This document shows positions 22,500-25,212 of a DNA stretch of 25,212 bases, one piece after another; position 1 is the stretch's first letter, and every line of letters starts with the position of its first letter. Origin of the DNA: Deinococcus sp. (GTDB lineage Bacteria; Deinococcota; Deinococci; Deinococcales; Deinococcaceae); the NCBI GenBank assembly GCA_018260375.1, contig JAGLBF010000018.1, positions 1 to 25,212 on the forward strand, given 5' to 3'. The position numbers and the translations under genes were made by a program. The notes beneath the pieces are model-generated. The model was not told the origin of the DNA. It did not search any database and saw nothing but the letters and a program-made list of their open reading frames with translations.

Positions 22500-22626
22500 G
22501 ACGTATTCCCGAACCGTGTTGACCAGGTGATCAACGCCGGGCGGCGACCCCACAAGTACGGGTTTCGCGCTGTGAAAGCACGGCCGGCACCTTTCTGACG
22601 GTACCGGAATGGAGCGCAGTCCGTAT
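22500..22626 (+). repeat. Interspersed structured repeat, copy 5 (divergent, first of a tandem pair)
   Basis: This copy begins ACGTATTCCCGAACCGTGTT, which aligns with the left part of the copy at 17308-17443 (ACCGTGTTGA, and later GAAGCACAG against GAAAGCACGG). It has GTACGGGTTTCGCG in the middle and ends GGAATGGAGCGCAGTCCGTAT (last 9 bases at 22618-22626). It is more diverged than the copy that follows it. Confidence 0.65.
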
Positions 22627-22642
22627 CAGACTATCACCTCAG

Positions 22643-22776
22643 ACGGATTCCGATTGATTCAGAACTGCACTGAATCAATCCGAGCGGACGCGAGTGGGAA
22701 CAGCATACGGGTTTCGCGGTATGGAGCCGCAGGCGGTGTCTTCCCGACTGTGGTGGAATTTAGCGGCAGTCCGTAT
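22643..22776 (+). repeat. Interspersed structured repeat, copy 6 (second of the tandem pair, upstream of hemE)
   Basis: This is the best-preserved copy. The left module ACGGATTCCGATTGATTCAG holds a perfect 11-bp hairpin (22652-22662 with 22670-22680, 7-nt loop). GCGAGTGGGAACAGCATACGG follows, then TTTCGCGGTATGGAGCCGCA, and the copy ends TAGCGGCAGTCCGTAT (last 9 bases at 22768-22776). It lies 66 bp before the hemE start codon. Confidence 0.85.
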
Positions 22777-22842
22777 CAGACCTGGCCTCATTTCCACTAT
22801 GGCCCAGCAAGATGCCGTGCTGAGCGCTACAGTAGAAGGTAC

Positions 22843-23913
22843 ATGAACGTGCCTACCTCTACCCCTTCACCTACTCTGCAAGATTCCGCTTTTCTCAAGT
22901 CCCTGCGCTGCGAAAGTGCGCCGCATACGCCTGTATGGTTTATGCGGCAAGCGGGGCGCTATATGCCCGAATACCGTGCGCTGCGGGCGGGCAAGTCTAT
23001 GTTAGCGTGCATCCGTACACCCGAACTCGCCGCCGAAATCACCCTGCAACCCGTAAAGGCTATGCCGCTGGACGCAGCGATTTTGTTCAATGACATCCTG
23101 ACCCCGCTGCCTGTCATGGGCCTGAACCTGGACTTTGTGGGCGGTGTGGGGCCGCAGATCAGCAACCCCATATCAAGCGTGGCAGATGTTGACCGCCTGG
23201 GCGTACCTGCCGCCGCTGAAACGATGCCCTACACCGCCGAGAGCATTCGTCTGCTGATGCCAGAGCTCAATGCGCGGGGGCTGCCGCTTATCGGCTTTGT
23301 GGGTGCGCCTTTTACTCTTGCCAGCTACGCCATAGAAGGCAAAGGCTCGCGCAACTACGAAAAAACCAAGCGCTTTATGTACGCCGAGCCTGCTGCCTGG
23401 CAGCGTTTGATGGAAAAATTTGAAACGTTGCTGGCTGACTACCTCACTGAGCAGGTCAAGGCGGGGGCGAGCGCCGTACAGATTTTTGACTCGTGGGTGG
23501 GAGCGCTGTCGGTGTATGACTACCGCACATTTGTCAAGCCTGCTACGGGCCGTCTGATAGCCAAGGTCAAAAAACTGGGCGTACCCGTCATTTATTTTGG
23601 GACGGGTGCCACCCACCTGATGCCCGATATGGCGAGTCTGGGCAGTGACTGCATGGGCGCAGACTGGCGCCTGCCGCTAGACGAAGCCCGCAAGCTGATT
23701 TTGCCGGCGCAGGCCATACAGGGCAACCTTGACCCGCTGCTGCTGCAGGCGCCCTGGCGCGAACTCAAGTACCAGACTGACCGCATTCTCGCTGAGGCCG
23801 GCGGCAAAGCAGGGCACATCTTTAACGTGGGACACGGCCTGCTTCCCGGCACCGACCCCGATATGGTGCTCAGGCTCACTGAGTATGTGCATGAGCAAAC
23901 GCGCAGAGGCTAA
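22843..23913 (+). CDS. hemE: Uroporphyrinogen decarboxylase
   Basis: This 356-aa cytoplasmic enzyme decarboxylates uroporphyrinogen III to coproporphyrinogen III in haem synthesis. The signature PVWFMRQAGRYMPEYRALR is at about residues 30-48. The catalytic aspartate is in AAILFNDILTPLPVMG, and further motifs are FVGAPFTLASYAIEG, QIFDSWVGALS and NVGHGLLPGTDPD. The frame is open 78 codons upstream into the repeat block, but that sequence is not UroD-like. The ATG at 22843 gives the standard length and has TACAGT 9 nt upstream and a weak GAAGG. hemH follows after 176 bp. Confidence 0.97.
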   Translation: MNVPTSTPSPTLQDSAFLKSLRCESAPHTPVWFMRQAGRYMPEYRALRAGKSMLACIRTPELAAEITLQPVKAMPLDAAILFNDILTPLPVMGLNLDFVGGVGPQISNPISSVADVDRLGVPAAAETMPYTAESIRLLMPELNARGLPLIGFVGAPFTLASYAIEGKGSRNYEKTKRFMYAEPAAWQRLMEKFETLLADYLTEQVKAGASAVQIFDSWVGALSVYDYRTFVKPATGRLIAKVKKLGVPVIYFGTGATHLMPDMASLGSDCMGADWRLPLDEARKLILPAQAIQGNLDPLLLQAPWRELKYQTDRILAEAGGKAGHIFNVGHGLLPGTDPDMVLRLTEYVHEQTRRG

Positions 23914-24004
23914 GCGCCCATCAGCGACTCAGCGCAACCCACAGCGCAATCTACCCAGACAGGCAGCGGTTTGCCAGATAGGCACCTTGCCTGCCCAGCA
24001 GTCG

Positions 24005-24064
24005 TCTGAACCACCACAGTCTGAGCCACGACCATCTGAGCTAACACCGTCTGAGCCACCACAC
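24005..24064 (+). repeat. Four-copy 15-bp tandem repeat between hemE and hemH
   Basis: Four consecutive 15-nt units start with TCTGA at 24005, 24020, 24035 and 24050 (first unit TCTGAACCACCACAG) and stop at TGA (24065-24067). In one frame they encode SEPPQ, SEPRP, SELTP and SEPPH, but that frame overlaps hemE out of phase and has no independent sign of being a gene. The array occupies much of the hemE-hemH spacer and ends 22 bp before the hemH start. Confidence 0.7.
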
Positions 24065-24089
24065 TGATTGATTAAGGAGAATAAAACCC

Positions 24090-25049
24090 ATGACCATTTC
24101 CCCTACCAAGCCCCCTATTGGCGTACTGTTTATGGCTTACGGCGGCCCCGAAACACTGGAAGACATGCCCGGCTATCTGGCAGACATCCGTGCTGGGCGC
24201 GTTACCCCTGGGCGCGTGCTTGACGAAATCACCAATAATTACCGCCTGATTGGAGGCAAGTCGCCGCTGCCAGAGTTCACCCGCCTTCAGGTAGCAGCGA
24301 CCATGCAGCAGCTACAGCAACGAGATCCAGACCACGAGTACCGCGCCTACACCGGCATGCGCCACTGGTCGCCCTGGATAGCAGATGCGGTGCGCGATAT
24401 GTTGGATGACGGCATACAGCAGGCTGTCGCTATTGTCCTGGCCCCGCAGTATTCCAGCATGAGCGTCGCCAAGTACCAGCAAAAAATTAAGGCCGCGCTT
24501 GAGATGTACCACGCTCATATTGAGTTCACCTTTGTCAATTCATACCACGACGCTCCTGGGTACATCACAGCGCTCGCCAACCGCGTGCAGCAGGGCATTG
24601 CCGAGTTTCCTGAGGCCGAGCAACCAAGCGTACATGTGGTGCTCAGCGCCCACAGTCTGCCTGTACGCATCGTCAATGAAGGCGACCCCTACCCCGTGCA
24701 GATGCAAGAAACCGCCCAACTGGTAGCGGCGCAGGCGGGTCTTCGCCCGGAGCAGTGGTCTTGGAGCTACCAGTCAGCAGGACGCAGCCCCGAACCCTGG
24801 CTCGGCCCGCAGCTGGATGAACACCTCGAAGACTTAGCCACTAAAGGTATAAAAAACGTAGTCAGCATTGCTATAGGTTTTGTCTCTGACCATGTTGAAA
24901 TCCTCTTTGATATTGATATTGCCGCCCAAGAGCAAGCCCGCAGTCTAGGCATGACGCTGGTACGCCCTCCTGCGCTCAATACTGACCCCCTCTTTATTGA
25001 CACCTTGGCAAATGTCATAGAACATCAGGCCGCGCAGCTACAACACTGA
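24090..25049 (+). CDS. hemH: Ferrochelatase, coproporphyrin type
   Basis: This 319-aa enzyme inserts Fe(II) into a porphyrin. The N-terminus GVLFMAYGGPETLEDMPGYL, then NNYRLIGGKSPL, the catalytic His188 in SAHSLPVRIV, the SYQSAGRSPEPWLGP block and Glu270 in SDHVEILFDID are all present at the spacing of the Bacillus subtilis enzyme. The short form, monofunctional and without a C-terminal membrane anchor, and its neighbour hemE fit the coproporphyrin-dependent haem pathway of Gram-positive-type bacteria (also called cpfC). AAGGAG lies 11 nt before the ATG. The next pathway gene (hemY/cgoX) does not follow directly; a repeat copy lies downstream instead. Confidence 0.94.
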   Translation: MTISPTKPPIGVLFMAYGGPETLEDMPGYLADIRAGRVTPGRVLDEITNNYRLIGGKSPLPEFTRLQVAATMQQLQQRDPDHEYRAYTGMRHWSPWIADAVRDMLDDGIQQAVAIVLAPQYSSMSVAKYQQKIKAALEMYHAHIEFTFVNSYHDAPGYITALANRVQQGIAEFPEAEQPSVHVVLSAHSLPVRIVNEGDPYPVQMQETAQLVAAQAGLRPEQWSWSYQSAGRSPEPWLGPQLDEHLEDLATKGIKNVVSIAIGFVSDHVEILFDIDIAAQEQARSLGMTLVRPPALNTDPLFIDTLANVIEHQAAQLQH

Positions 25050-25161
25050 GTCTGAATCATTGTGGCTGAGACGTTTGTGGTGCTTGAACTGATACACACT
25101 GGCTGATACCTAGAAAGTATCTGGCTGCTGTTTCAGCACATGGTTCAGGTGTTCATTCCTC

Positions 25162-25212
25162 ATACGGACTGCCGCTAAATTCCACCACAGTCGGAAAAGC
25201 GCCGCCTGCGGC
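25162..25212 (-). repeat. Interspersed structured repeat, copy 7 (truncated by window end)
   Basis: On the plus strand this copy begins ATACGGACTGCCGCTAAATT and continues CCACCACAGTCGGAAAAGCG, the reverse complement of the right end of the copy at 22643-22776. It runs off the window. It lies 112 bp after the hemH stop; the stretch between them has only a short 5-bp hairpin (GATAC/GTATC at 25105-25121). Confidence 0.85.

Noticed and set aside
22609..22842. N-terminal extension of HemE
   Set aside because: The extension is translated interspersed repeat, not UroD sequence.
24005..24064. CRISPR array
   Set aside because: The 15-bp units are directly adjacent with no spacers, so this is a simple tandem repeat.
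23729..24067. 112-aa open frame overlapping the end of hemE
   Set aside because: Most of it is an out-of-frame shadow of hemE; the SEPPQ-type tail is only the translated 15-bp repeat.

Overview
The window looks like chromosomal or megaplasmid DNA of a Deinococcus-type bacterium. The evidence is indirect: GC-rich housekeeping genes, several genes with a TANNNT box 5-7 nt before the start codon (the leaderless promoter layout common in Deinococcus), a family of short structured interspersed repeats like Deinococcus SNR elements, and the gene repertoire itself. No rRNA, tRNA, CRISPR array or intact insertion sequence was seen.

Layout. 1-155: tail of an upstream gene. 473-6618: a complete, tightly overlapping urease operon in the order ureAB (fused gamma/beta)-ureC-hypA-hypB-ureE-ureF-ureG-ureD. 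The nickel-delivery proteins HypA and HypB sit inside the operon and no hydrogenase gene is present, so they probably serve urease. About 6750-8250: an AT-rich accessory patch with a decayed IS630-like transposase fragment, a DUF4288-like protein and a two-helix membrane protein. 8641-9947: thyA-folA (dTMP synthesis and folate reduction). 9973-10644: a membrane-anchored DUF1990-like protein on the minus strand. 10817-14634: a phytoene-dehydrogenase-like FAD enzyme, then pxpA and a pxpB-pxpC fusion (5-oxoprolinase). 14941-17257: a MocR-type regulator divergent from an EamA/DMT permease, with start codons only 16 bp apart. 17441-20988 (minus strand): a methionine ABC importer, metN-metI-metQ-metQ, with two paralogous binding proteins. 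21517-22386: pheA (prephenate dehydratase). 22843-25049: hemE and hemH (uroporphyrinogen decarboxylase and coproporphyrin ferrochelatase).

The least expected structure is non-coding. A dispersed repeat of about 135 bp with ends close to ATACGGACT/AGTCCGTAT occurs at least seven times between 8.47 kb and the end of the window, in both orientations. Three of its ends lie on or immediately beside the stop codons of metQ1, metQ2 and pxpBC. Its internal hairpin shows compensatory base changes between copies. Other points worth checking are the palindromic shared -10 element between the MocR and EamA genes, natural alanine at the urease active-site flap cysteine position, an HypA zinc site of CxxH/CxxC type, a structured metN leader that fits no riboswitch I recognise, and a four-copy 15-bp tandem repeat between hemE and hemH.
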